Assembly (NCBI GenBank): GCA_011009095.1 | Contig: VTPC01089980.1 | Location: 40,514-104,513 of the forward strand | Direction of reading: 5' to 3' | Length of the DNA stretch: 64,000 nt | Origin: Ignelater luminosus | Lineage: Eukaryota; Arthropoda; Insecta; Coleoptera; Elateridae | In this document: positions 13,681 through 24,820 of the stretch, in pieces | Layout of the letters: every line of letters begins with the position of its first letter | Numbering within the stretch: position 1 is the stretch's first letter | Program-made: the position numbers and the translations under genes | Notes under the pieces: model-generated | Told to the model about the DNA's origin: nothing | Seen by the model: the letters and a program-made list of their open reading frames with translations, nothing else | The model's database searches: none

Positions 13681-14199
13681 TTTATCACAAAACTGGACAT
13701 TTCACCCAAGAAAATTATTACAAATGAAGTTTTGACATTTGGTAACAAAATATATTACGAACAACTTGTGCATGATCGCGAAATACGAGCGTTGTTGAAA
13801 GGTCGGTGTATTTTTAAATTACTTTTAAACTACAGCTAGCCGGCTATAGTATCATAATAAATCACAAGCAAAACAAGAATTAGCTAATTTTATAAAAATT
13901 AGAAATCCACTGTTGATTAGTGTTCTTGAACTGATTGTCATAAATTCTTCTTCTTGGATAGTTTCTTACCGGACTCAGTTTTATTGGGTATGATAAATTT
14001 CGCACCAGCAATGCTAATAATACCACGAGGTACCCTCATCATGACCGATGTGGACGTAATCGGTTAAATCAGAGAAATTTTTACAATTTACTTCTGTTAT
14101 GAGTTAGAAACACTGCTTTTCCTTTTTAGTGAAATAGCAGTAATATTCGTTATTTTAATCAAGCTATTTACAGTCACTTGTTTTAGTGAACCCGTTGAT
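13681..14199. other. Short stretch without features
   Basis: A+T-rich sequence between the GERFHQD copy and the 3' end of the LINE. Nothing recognised. Confidence 0.45.
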
Positions 14200-14600
14200 A
14201 TTCTTATTTGTTTAAAAAGTGTTGCACTCTCTCATTTTTTTTTCAACCATTGATTGTTTTTTCAATTCCCATTCTTCTTGTAATTTCCGAGTTTGGAATA
14301 TGGTCCCATAACATTTTCAGAATCCTGTTTTGAGGACGTTTAATCTCCTATTCATATCTTCATTTAGAGTCCAAACCTCTGAACCGTAAGTTGTGCAACT
14401 TGCTACCAGTGATTTGAATAACCTTTTTTATTTTTTGATATTTCGTTGCTCCATAGAAGTGAGTGCAGTTTGTAATTGCTTTTCCTTTTCCAATTTTATT
14501 TAAAATGTCGTTGTCACCTCTTCCATTTTCATTAATTTGTACTCCGAGATATCTTCTTTTTTATTGTTTCTACTCCTGTAGGTATGTCCTGGCCCTTGTT

Positions 14601-15341
14601 TCATACAACCATGTACTGTGTCTTATCTGTGTTTATTTCTAACCTCCAATCAGTATATTCCTCTACCAGTTTTCTAACCATATACTTAACATCTTCCTCG
14701 TCTTCGGCCAATATCACCTGATCGTCCGCGAATAATAAAGTATATACACATGCCTGCCTATCCTCCCATGTGACTATACTTATTTGTCCATTCATTTAAT
14801 GCTGAGTTTAAACATATTTTGAACAAAGTGGGTGATAAACAACAGCCCTGGCGTAGACCCTTGTTCACATAAAATCTATTGGAACGTGTTTCTCTGCTCG
14901 AAATAGTTTATGTTGTTTCTGTAAAGCATTTTTATTGCATTTATATATTCTTTCTTTACTGAAATCTTCCATGGCTTTCCATAACTTATTAATTGGTAAC
15001 AATATCGTAAGCCTTTTTTAAATCTATAAAAATAAGATATAGTTCACTGCCGTACTCATTTGTTTTTTCCATGGGTAACTTAATGCAGTATACATTGTCT
15101 ACCCAAGAACGTCCTGACCTGTTCTTCAGTTTCCTCGAGTTCGGCTTCTATTCGATCTCTGAGAATATGTACGTCTATACAGCCTATTCATAGAAGAAAT
15201 CACACGCAGACCTCTATCATTTGCACATTTAGTCTTGTTGCCTTTCTTATATAAGGAAATAATGTGTGCAATTTTCCACTCTGATGGTAATGGTTGCCCT
15301 CGTATACACTTCGTAAAAGGTGTAGGTATTGATTGTAGCAT
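14601..15341 (-). pseudogene. LINE reverse transcriptase domain
   Basis: Minus strand. The fingers region reads MLQSIPTPFTKCIRGQPLPS then WKIAHIISLYKKGN (15200-15341). The palm has FADD near 14720-14732, the usual metal-binding pair of the enzyme, followed by EINTDKTQYMVV. The frame is not continuous between the two parts, and the stretch between (14800-15125) still reads as RT-like sequence in other frames, so this is decay and not a splice. It belongs to the LINE at 14200-16800. Confidence 0.8.
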
Positions 15342-15931
15342 TATCTTTGGAACGTGTTTTACAAGTTTATGGTAAACTTCTAGGACTAATATCTTTGGCG
15401 TCTCGTGCGTTATGTATAGCGTAATCTACTTTTTGGAATTGCGGCTTTCTTTCAGTCAATAATTTTTTATAGTAGTTTTTCCATTGGTGTAGTGCATTAG
15501 GATCTGTTATCATTCTTTTATTTTTGTTTCTTTTTAAATTGTTAATTGTTTTCCAAGCTAATCTCGACCTACTACTCCCTAATTGGTTATATATTTCATT
15601 GCATTTACGCTCCCAAAATGAATTCTTTGCTTTACATATCTCTTTTTTAACCATATAGTTACACCTAGTATACATTTTTCGGTCATCTAGATCTCCTAAT
15701 GCAAACCATCTATGGTATAGTCTTTTCTTTTTTTTACGATTTCTTCCAATTCTTCTGTCCACCAATAATTGGTTTTTTCTTTTTGTCTTTCATCACGTGT
15801 GCCGAAAGCCTAAATTGCTGCTTCATGAATATATGTTTTTATTCTATTTTACAATTGGTCAGGATTTCCTTCTGGTATTTGAGTCATTTTTGAAGCTAAT
15901 CTAAATTTGTAGAGAAAACTTGTCAAATCAT

Positions 15932-16430
15932 CTAGTCGTCAATCTTATATTTAGGATATCTTGGAAGTATTTCTGAATTGTCTTCTTTTTGTTCAATTAT
16001 GTTCTTTGTGAATTTAAACAGCATTTTGGCACGTACCCAGAAATGCTCTGAACCACAACAAGCTCCCCGCATGACCCTTACGTCATTGACTACTATTTTC
16101 GTTTTCTGTTTACTCATAATATAATCTATAATGAATTTTGGTTTTTTAGTTGGTTGAATCCAAGTAAATTTGTGTACTTCCTTATGTTGAAAATGTCCAT
16201 TTAATATCTTAAGCCAGAACTCCTCGCAGAGTTCAATTAAGGTGTTTCCTTTGTCGTTTGTTACATCTTCACCATACGGACCTATTTCATTTTTTATTCT
16301 CTTGCCAACGCAAGAAAAGTCTCTTAGCAAGCAAACTTCTTTTCTATTACCTTTCCCCTCTAAAACATCTGTTAGATTTTGAAAAAACTCATTCTTCACC
16401 TGTATGGTCGCGTCTTCATTAGGAGCATAA
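15932..16430 (-). pseudogene. LINE endonuclease domain, C-terminal two thirds
   Basis: A 155-residue frame (15932-16399) preceded in register by YAPNEDATIQV. It corresponds to the endonuclease/exonuclease/phosphatase fold that nicks target DNA for LINE insertion. The N-terminal part of the domain is at about 16610-16750 in another frame. The GDFN catalytic motif appears altered to RDFS. It lies 5' of the linker and RT pieces, as expected. Confidence 0.78.
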
Positions 16431-16800
16431 ATTTAAATTAGTAGAGAGTAGTAGATTCATTTCTATTGATAATATTCTTTCGTTTACTGCTGTTCAGGTT
16501 TTTATTTGCGATTTCTGTTTCTTGTGTACAGTTACTGCTACTCTAGCTTCTGCTCTTTAGATTTTCTCAACTTCGCTACAAAACAGAACTTAATTATCCT
16601 TTACACGATTTCCTTGGCATTTCTTTTTTGTTTCAGAAGGTACTATAATATCCATTTTACATTTTTCCATCTCTTTGTAAATCTCGATTTCTTTCGTATT
16701 CATTCTTTGTATATGCCAACATCCAATACTCATTTACCTTTTTCGTGTCTTATCTTATTCCGTTTTTTTCGTCCTGATTCCATGGCCTAGCGCTAAGTTT

Positions 16801-18262
16801 TCTGCAGGTAATGTTTTTTCCAAAAGCCAAGGAGCGGGCCTATTGTCTTAACCCTCCTCCTTTCTTAGCCGGGCTTGACACTAGCCATGGCGGAGTTAAC
16901 TACAATATTTACAAATTTTATAATATTTAGAACAAAAACTTAAGATAACTGCAAAACATAAGTCAACACCTACGGTACCCTCAATAGGACGCGAGGCGAC
17001 CATGACAGGAAACGTTACATATGCAAGTTACCATTAAGATCTCGGTGTTTGCGCACTGATGTTAAATCTATTTGTTTAGTTTTGGTCCAATTGGTCACTA
17101 ATGTAGTTCTTGTAATATTAATTTAAGAAATTCCTGGCGCCTCTGCTGTACTGTGACGCTACCAGATCAATACTAGTTTCTGTACTAGTGTTACTCAAAC
17201 CTAACTACGAGTATTTTGATTCTATGTCATTTTGATGGTATGATTGTCAATTTTAGTGACAAGTTACATTTTTATAAATGTAATCAAAATGTTATCTATG
17301 TATTATGTAAGCAAAGAAAGATGTTTTTAGATATATTCATGGCCAACCTGACATAAATGTTTTTTGGACTCTCATTAGGTATACCTAAATGTGGGCTATG
17401 TAATGATTCCACTGCTACTTTATTTATCTACAACCTAAAAAATAACGTTTGCTGTGCGCTTTATGCAAAGTACATAAAGAGCTAGAAAGTCGCAAGTTTC
17501 TTCCCTATATGTTAGTGTTTATAGACAAGAGGTCATTATCAGCTTTTGAAATGGAAAATATGAAGGAATGTAAGTCTTTACCAGAGAAAAACACACCAAC
17601 AATAAATATTTTATGCTCCAATAATTAGACAATCAAGTGGACCAAGAGATTATAACAAAACAACTGTTACATCATCTTAAAACACAGTTATAGAAAAGAT
17701 GTATAAAAATATTGTCAGAAATTCCTAAAAATCCTCAGAAATTTCGACATTTTATATGATACGAAAGGCAGGGAAGTCTAATATGAATGTCGAAGATATC
17801 AACTTTGTCCAAATGGGAACGTTCTTGGTGATAACAAAATTGACCAAAATTACAATAGCAATAATAGAAACAGCTAGTTATAAAAACTTAACTTCCCAAT
17901 TAGAAGAAAGCATACAGGACACGAAATTAACACCTTAAGTGTCTAATAGTAACAAGGATGATAATGTTTCAAAATGTTTCGAAACAAACTACCACTTTAA
18001 ATAATGCCCGAGATTATCTAGCACCGTTGCACGTGGTGGATTGCAATGCCATCATAGTATGAAGGACGCGCTCCCCGTGGTTGCCCTTACACCTGCGGGT
18101 CAGACATGTTTTGAGCGAGAAGATTCAATCACCCATCCCTTCCCATCCTTGACTGCGTGCAGCAGTATTCACCTACCAAACCACTAATTTTCAGTAATGC
18201 CGAAAAGGCATATGCCTACAGCGGACTCTGCTGCTGTAAAGTAGCAGCAGGAATAATTATGA
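16801..18262. other. Unassigned stretch
   Basis: No recognisable element. A 60-residue plus frame (17756-17938) has no motif. The segment 18001-18140 is more GC-rich than its surroundings but I cannot name it. Confidence 0.4.
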
Positions 18263-18352
<90 letters not shown>

Positions 18353-18391
18353 CCTCTCTCTCCCTCTCTCTCCCTCTCTCTCTCCCTCTCT
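18263..18391. repeat. (TC)n / (GA)n microsatellite
   Basis: About 129 bp of almost pure CT dinucleotide repeat with a few TTTC and CCCT interruptions, denser towards the right end. The open frames on both strands here (Ser/Leu repeats on plus, Glu/Arg repeats on minus) are products of the repeat and not genes. Confidence 0.97.
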
Positions 18392-18653
18392 AGCACCGAT
18401 AGACTACGTAAAAAGGTATAGCAGAGCGACTAACTAAGATTTCACATGTACTCAGAGTAGTTACTAAAACTAAAAGTTATAAAGTTTATAGGAACACACA
18501 AATATTAACAGATAGAAGTTAAATTCACTTAATGAGTCAGACATTGTCGTTCTTGACAGAAAAAAAACAGCTAACAGATATTATAGATCTTGCAATACCA
18601 CTGAGTAAGAACATCACCAAAGCATCGTGACTTAGCACAAAAAATTAAGTATA

Positions 18654-19065
18654 CCTATATCTCGTTTAAGAACGCATGATATGGATTTTTCATGTAAAAT
18701 TTCTAATCTTGTATTCTGGCTGTGTTATGCATTTTAGGAAAACATGTTTGAAATGAAGATTGTTCAGAATTTAATTCTGCACAGAAAAGGGCTCAAAAGT
18801 TTTGTTTTAATGTAAGTAGGTAATTTTTTATTTAGAAGAAAAGAAGAAAAAAGACATTTTTTAGGTTCAGAATAACAATTAACATTTAGAGGTTTTCTAA
18901 TTTATTATTGACAATTATTTACAAAATAGCCCCTATTGCATGCAGAATTATGTTCTGGACAACTTTTCGTCTAAACATCTTTTCCAAAACACAAACAGAT
19001 AAAGTTCAATATTAGAAATTTTGCATGAAAAATCCCTATGACGCGTCTTCAAACAGGACATACGG
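18654..19065. mobile_element. Palindromic MITE with TA target duplication
   Basis: The two halves are imperfect inverted copies of each other. The left arm (18654-18840) has GGATTTTTCATGTAAAATTT at about 18682-18701. The right arm (about 18890-19065), read in reverse complement, has GGGATTTTTCATGCAAAATT, and similarity runs inward through AATTCTGCA. Both ends read CC(T/G)TAT and are flanked by TA (18652-18653 and 19066-19067). No coding sequence. It is a non-autonomous element probably moved by a Tc1/mariner-type transposase (inference from TA). Divergence between arms suggests moderate age. Confidence 0.78.
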
Positions 19066-19067
19066 TA

Positions 19068-20733
19068 TATACAGACTGAACACTACCATTATTTTATTAT
19101 TACCATCAACAAACTAGTAGACAAGTTAGATCTTAGAGAGTAATTAATTGAAATAGAGCCAAGGTCGGTCATAATATCTATACCTATAACATTATAAAGA
19201 GATATTTACACCTAGGCTAACCTTGATCTGCAGATCCAGTTAGGAGCTTGTTCAGTAAAAAACAACTGTAGCAATAATGTGAGAAATGACAACAATGGAA
19301 AAAACTATAACAACAATAACAGGAATGACAACAATAATATTAGAAGTAACAATGCAAAAGGTTCTCAAAACAATAGAACACAATAAACACAAAACAAAAG
19401 AGAATAGGATAATCGAAACAACGTTCAACCACAAGAAACGGGACAAAAAAAGCCGCTCGAATTTTATTTTATTGAATTTGTAGTTCTACCGGCTCTGTAG
19501 ATGAAAAAATGTGCATTTTGGGTATAACATGAGAATTATTATGTTTGTCAGATTTTTCATTTTTCTGACAATGTATACATTTTAAAAATATTTGGACATA
19601 CTTGCCCATATTTATTGTGTACGTATGTAATAGTTATTACTTATAACTGTTATAAGTACTTATGTATTTTGACCTTACATTGTATTCATTTTATATTCTA
19701 ATTCGACATGCTATAAACGTATGTTTATTGACAATTTTTCTAGTTTTTTGTATAGGAAAGACATTCACATTTACATGTACATATTTCCTATTACGTATTG
19801 TTTACCCACATTAAAATTTATTTACCGCAAGTTACTTAATACAAAATATAGACTATAAAGATTACAGTAGTTTGATTTATGTAGTAAGCGCTGTATGGTA
19901 TAACACAGGATGCAAAATATGTTTATGACAAAAGTCAGATTATAGTAATTAAAAAAACAAATTACTTATCTGGAAAACCTTTGCCCAGTTATCATATGAC
20001 TATCTATATTCCTTATATCCTTTTAAGATCTTATATCTAAAGCTTTATCAAAAAAACTTCAAAGAATTTTGCCTACAATTTTTTTTAAATGGGTATCGTT
20101 TTAATCTATTTTTAATTAGCAAATACGTACACTAAATAATTAAATTATTAATAAATGTCAAATTTTATTCTCACCGTCACTCTGCTTGTGATTTCATTGC
20201 TCATAAGTAAAATAATTTTATAGTTATGCTGTAATCGCCTCGTCTTTTTTTACAAAAATTATTATCCAGATGAACTTATACAAAGTATTTAAATCTGTTC
20301 GCGGTTTTATACAGAAGATACCGTTTATTTTAATATTTGTGCCATTCAGTCTATAATTTGAATTTATAAAATCCACAGCTAGATGATTTGTAAAGAATTA
20401 GGTTAAGTGTACAGATTCTAAAGACAGTTCCTTAGGCATTAGGTCAGTTTAGCAAAAATCTCTTTAACCGTTAAATGAAATTCTATTTTTGTTTATATGC
20501 ATTTTACTACCACTAATGCTAAAAGTGTTTGCGTTTGTTATTAAAGATAAAAAGTATCAAAAAACAAAAATAGAAAGTTAAGTGGCAGACATGCAATGCA
20601 ACACTTTATCTATTTTAAGTCTTTTAGTCTCACTAGACTGATTACAGTTCTTTATGTAAACAATTAAGTTCTAATTTCCTATCATATATGGTTAAAAATA
20701 ATTTTGTTTACTGAAGTCTGATGCCATTATTAC
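19068..20733. other. Unassigned stretch with an asparagine-rich frame
   Basis: No element ends found. At 19258-19440 an AAC/AAT-rich plus-strand stretch would code for Asn-rich peptide in one frame. Such stretches occur in many kinds of protein and by chance in A+T-rich DNA, so I make no call. Confidence 0.35.
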
Positions 20734-20914
20734 TTAGGGACCATTCAAGTATTACGTAACGGCGGGGGGGAGTCGTGAAATTGTTACAAATTGTTATATA
20801 AGAGGGAGGGGGGTTAATGTCTGTTACGTAATAAAAATTTTATTCTTAGAAAACAATTTTTTGCATACTTACAAAAAAATAAAATTATTGTTGTCAAAAT
20901 CACACATGTCAAAA

Positions 20915-21224
20915 TGGTCGCATTCGTAAGACTTGATGGTTACCGTTACGCTATACCGTCCAAACCGCTGGCGTCTTACGAAAACAAACGTTAGCTCGGA
21001 ATCACTACATCATGCGCAGACGTTAAATTTGCTGTTCTCACCAATAAACTCAACAATTCCCTCAAATGTACCATACTTTCAAAATGCTACAAAACATGGC
21101 CGACAGCTCCCAACATAGCGTATATTTTAATAAATATACGCAAAATAGCAATAAAATAGCGCTGCATTCGTATAAGACAAATCGGTAACCGTTTTGCAAC
21201 TGTTAAGTCTTACGAATACGACCA
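20915..21224. mobile_element. Small nested TIR element (310 bp)
   Basis: Inverted ends TGGTCGCATTCGTAAGACTT (20915-20934) and its reverse complement with one change (21205-21224), followed inward by GGTAACCG-like sequence on both sides. It has no coding capacity and no clear target duplication. It lies entirely inside the TTA-flanked element, so it inserted later than that element or was part of the ancestral element. Confidence 0.65.
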
Positions 21225-21228
21225 ATAA

Positions 21229-21595
21229 AAAGTATAGCTCAGTGGTTCAAGCACCCAGCGTAGTAATCAAATTAGCGATTATTGTCCCTGTTTCGAACCC
21301 TGGTGACGGCAAAGATTTATAAAAAAAGTAAATTAAAAATGTAAAATAATAAACCAAACCGCCCTTCTCAGGGCGACTGCCTGATGATGGAAGCAGAGTC
21401 AGCTTTCGAAACATTGCGACAAAATATTGCAACAGAGTGTGGTAATAGCCCAATTATCACCTCAAATGAAATTCCACACTCATCAACTTTTAGACAACAC
21501 TTCCCTGTTTTACCTAACCGTTTCATACCACCTCCACTGCTCATTAATAATGGGGAGACTGGAATAAACTATACGAAAATAAATAAATAAAATAG
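21229..21595 (+). repeat. tRNA-derived SINE, copy 1
   Basis: The head carries RNA polymerase III promoter-like boxes: A box TAGCTCAGTGG at about 21234-21244 and B box GTTTCGAACCC at about 21290-21300. The body contains AGCAGAGTCAGCTTTCGAAA and GAGTGTGGTAATAGC, and the tail ends in AAATAAATAAATAAA at about 21578-21592. A second copy with the same head and body lies on the minus strand at 61415-61665, which shows that this is a dispersed family. It has no protein of its own; SINEs move with LINE machinery (family knowledge). The A-to-B distance is longer than in a true tRNA. Confidence 0.85.
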
Positions 21596-21792
21596 ACGAA
21601 AACGGTGATTTTGTTCCATTGTTGCTATTCTAAATAATCCAGCATACATAGTTAATCCTGCTGTGACTACAAATTTTAAAGAAACGTAATATTTTAAGGG
21701 GGCTCAATGAATTGTTACAGTTTGTTACAATGGAGAGGGGGGTGTCAAAAAATCACAAAAATGGCGTTACGTAATACTTGAATGGCCCCTTA

Positions 21793-23550
21793 CTAAAATT
21801 AAAACCCAGACAATTTATAACATACCGTTATAGATTTATTCATTGCTCATCACAAAAGCAACTTTGGCTATTTTACAGTTGATAAGCTTTTGTCTATGAC
21901 AGGGAGAGGTGCAATGGGTCAAAAAACCAGAAACCGTCAGTTAATACTACTAACAGAATTCATTGAACATACAGACAAAGTTGTACGAAAAATACAACAC
22001 CAGGTGTTATGACACAAAAGCTATACTAATAGTTCTCTGTATGCAAATTAAACAGAAATCTTATCTAAGTAACTACGAGAAGTCTGTCACCGATTTCTTA
22101 CTAACTTGATATAATTTGTCTTTAAATTCCTGTAACTTTGAAGTAGTAAAAAATATAAAAGAGCTTTAATTGTAAATTACACAAACTTTTCCATCTCTAT
22201 CAAATTCCACAACAAAAACATTCTTCAATTGGGATTAGTGACCCACAGACGGCAACTTACAGTTAACATACAGTTAAACTATCTCTTGGCTAACTCGACA
22301 GATTGGAGACATGGTGATTTGGAGGTACACTCACAAAGTAGGGAAATAAGTAAAATCAATGGGCGCTAATGACGATGGTCGAATATCCCTAAATAGCTTA
22401 GCCTCGTCATAATACGAACTTTTTGGTAAACTTATGAAATTTGTAAACTCAAATAATACACCCAGTATACTGAAACTTGTTCTACAATTAGAAACTTAGT
22501 GGCACATAAGCTTCAAAAAGTCCCGTGATCTGAACAGAGGATATCGAACTCCTAGCGGTTTACAGCCAATATACAGTGCTTTCCTAAAGTAGTGCATAAA
22601 TTTGTTAAAAATTCAGGAACGAATTTTTAGGAAAAACGCTCGGACCGGTCAATTTTTATTTTTAAATGCGCATTTTTTAAACAGAAAATCTATTATTGTA
22701 AAATTTCGAGGTCGTTTTTCTTCAAACTTTTCTCATGTGACCTTTACCCATAATTACATTACCGTATTTAATAGAATGGGCTCTTTTAAATTTAGAATAT
22801 GTAACTTAAATAAACAAAGTAAACACAAAAAAACTAATTCAATTGAACATCCGTCGGGTTCATTAATTTGCAGAGACAAACAAGATTTTGTTTACAAATA
22901 AACAAATAATGTCTTTGCATAAAACAGCTCTGTCTAACTTATCAGGTCTTTCTAAATTTGTTATTGAGGTACAGTTCCTCAAGTCTGACAGTTACTTTTG
23001 TAACTATGAGATAGCGTAGCGTCTCAGTACAATCAAGTCGTCGCCCCGCTACTCGATATAATTCACACACTTTAATCTTACTGCAAATTTCTAATACAAA
23101 ATACGAAACTCTTGTTTCAGTGGTTTACAAAGTAAACACTTGTTTTATTTATAATTTGTAATAATTCCCTGTAGGCTAATTTGGTTGAGCGTTATAAAAG
23201 TTCACTTACAGCCAACTTATCAAAGCAATATGGATCAATTCAGTTTTCTAAGAAATACTATAATATAAGTTTGAACTAACTTTTTTCTGGTGGTAAATGT
23301 TAGTCCGTGAGTGTATGAGATTCCCAGCGCTCTGTTGACACTCAACACATAATTTACTTTGATTTGCGCACAATTGTTTTTAAAGTGTAGGGTTGACGAA
23401 AGATTTACAAGTCTCCAGATCCCCATTATATGTTCGACAGCCAAGTTGTCCAGGCTATGGAGACGAATAACTTCTAGTGCAGTCAGTCTCGGCTGAATAA
23501 GCAAATAAACCAATGGGTTATCTCCAGAGTTTGTTTGTGCGAGATTAACA
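21793..23550. other. A+T-rich stretch, nothing recognised
   Basis: A 99-residue plus frame (22602-22901) and a 92-residue minus frame (23235-23513) have no motif that I recognise. No repeats or element ends stood out. Confidence 0.45.
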
Positions 23551-23552
23551 GT

Positions 23553-24820
23553 CCTATGAGGCTAAATTGAAAAGTTTCTGGAATCACCTATAGATGGTGG
23601 CCGTAATTCAATTTACTTTGCATCATCAGGTAGGCTGATATTTCAAATGTACATAGAACGAACAATTAAATTGATCTGTCACTTAGTTCACTTTTGATAA
23701 CCGTTGATGCACTTGTATTTCGTGATTTTTCAATTATGGAGAAAAATGAAATTAGAGCTGTCAATAATTTTTTTTATTCAAAGGGCAAAACAACCACAGA
23801 AGTAAAAGCCAGATTAGATTTTGTTCTTGACGACTCTTCGTTTTCCACTGTAAGTTTTTGAATGTTTGAATTCAAACGTGGGCGTACCCACACAATTGAT
23901 AAGCCTCATTCAGGGCGCCCGAAATCTGCGACTACTTCAGAAATCATTGACAAGATCCATGATATGGTGTTAGACAATTGTCGAATAAAAGTTGTATGAA
24001 CGGATTGTCCATATATTGCATCAAGAGTTAGGATTAGAAAAGTTTTCAGCAAGATGTGTGACGCGTCTGCTCACTCCAGAACAAAAACGCATTGGTGCTC
24101 AAACTTCAGCTGAGAGTTTGCAACTGTTTAGAAAAAATCCCGTTGATTTCATTGGAAGATTTGTGACTACGGACGAATCTTGGATTCACCGTTATATCCC
24201 AGAAACCAAACAACAGTCGAAATAGTTAGTTAGCCAGAGAGAATCCGACCCGAAGAAGATAAAAGCAGTTCGGTCGGCTGGAAAAGCAATGGCTTCTGTT
24301 TTTTAGGATGCTAAGGATATTTTACTTATTGACTATTTGGAGAAAAGAAAAACCATAACAGGCCAATATTACTCAACACTTTTAGAACAAGCAAATGCAG
24401 CAATTTGAAAATAACGCCGCGGAGTGTCAAAGAGAAAAATCTTGTTTTACGCAGACAATGCACCAGTCCATGCAAATGCAATTGCTTAACAAAAAAAAAG
24501 CCGAGTTAAAGTTCCAAATCATTTACTATCCCCCTTATTCACCCGATTTGACTCCGTCAAATTTTTATCTGTTCCTCAAACTGAAAAAATTCTATCTGGA
24601 AAGAAATTCAGGTTCAATGAAGAAGTCATCACGCTTCAAATGCATATTTTGCAAACCTCGAAGAAAGCCATTTCCGTGAAACGATTGAAAAGTTAGAGAT
24701 GCATTAGTCCAAGTGTGTTGAATTATGATTATTATTATTATGTAGAAAAATAAAATAATCTTATGTTGAATTTCATTTGTTCTCGCTGCTGAGAATCTCT
24801 CTAAATTTTCATAAACAAAT
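23553..24820 (+). mobile_element. Old mariner (DD34D) transposon
   Basis: A mariner transposase relic on the plus strand defines the element. The left end is probably near 23553, where GGCTAAATTGAAAAGTTTCT resembles a mariner inverted end. The right end is not clear; a degenerate AGAATCTCTCTAAATTTTCA near 24795-24815 may be its partner. More damage than in the 40.5-kb mariner indicates greater age. Limits are approximate. Confidence 0.7.
23736..24753 (+). pseudogene. Mariner transposase (DD34D), heavily decayed
   Basis: Starts at ATG 23736 with MEKNEIRAVNNFFYSKGKTT, the helix-turn-helix end. It continues with FKRGRTHTIDKPHSGRPKSA and, after a frame change and a small loss, LHQELGLEKFSARCVTRLLT and VTTDESWIHRYIPETKQQSK (first catalytic Asp). 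In-frame stops follow; then LIDYLEKRKTITGQYY, and further changed frames with YPPYSPDLTPSNFYLF, where the last catalytic Asp is Asn. The C-terminus SKCVEL...VEK is present but its middle has been expanded by an ATT repeat. Known role: excision and insertion at TA sites. Dead copy with at least five lesions. Confidence 0.88.

Larger units (their letters stand above)
14200..16800 (-). mobile_element. RTE-like non-LTR retrotransposon (LINE), near full length but decayed
   Basis: Seen on the minus strand, 5' to 3': start of an apurinic-type endonuclease (about 16610-16750, with YKEMEKCKMDIIVPSETKKK), the rest of the endonuclease (15932-16430, GPYGEDVTNDKGNTLIELCE and FIIDYIMSKQKTKIV), a linker (15367-15765, with NSFWERKCNEIY), reverse transcriptase (14601-15341, with WKIAHIISLYKKGNKTK and FADDQVILAEDEED), and the C-terminal tail (about 14230-14420, YGSEVWTLNEDMN). 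Upstream sequence to about 16880 may belong to its 5' end. Known of the class: target-primed reverse transcription. Several frame breaks and altered residues (LLRDFS where LLGDFN is usual) make it inactive. Clade by recall; another endonuclease-bearing clade is possible. Confidence 0.82.
20737..21789. mobile_element. TIR DNA transposon remnant with TTA target duplication
   Basis: Inverted ends of about 25 bp: the left reads GGGACCATTCAAGTATTACG from 20737, and the right, in reverse complement from 21789, reads GGGGCCATTCAAGTATTACG. The similarity continues more weakly inward over G-rich stretches and ATTGTTACA motifs. A 3-bp TTA sits directly outside both ends (20734-20736 and 21790-21792), consistent with a 3-bp target duplication. 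No transposase was seen; the interior holds a smaller TIR element and a SINE. The superfamily is uncertain: 3-bp TNA duplications are known for Zator, but that is only a hint. Confidence 0.78.

Noticed and set aside
13398-13748. 116-residue minus-strand frame as a membrane protein gene
   Set aside because: Its N-terminal hydrophobic part is out-of-frame sequence; the second half belongs to the GERFHQD family copy.
18157-18396. Open frames on both strands (Ser/Leu-rich and Glu/Arg-rich)
   Set aside because: They are translations of the (TC)n microsatellite.
19258-19490. Asn-rich frame that might be the end of a retroelement gag
   Set aside because: Only low-complexity AAC/AAT repeats support it, and no neighbouring retroelement part was found.
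20737-21789. Calling the TTA-flanked element a Zator transposon
   Set aside because: The 3-bp TNA-type duplication is suggestive, but no transposase is present to confirm the superfamily.
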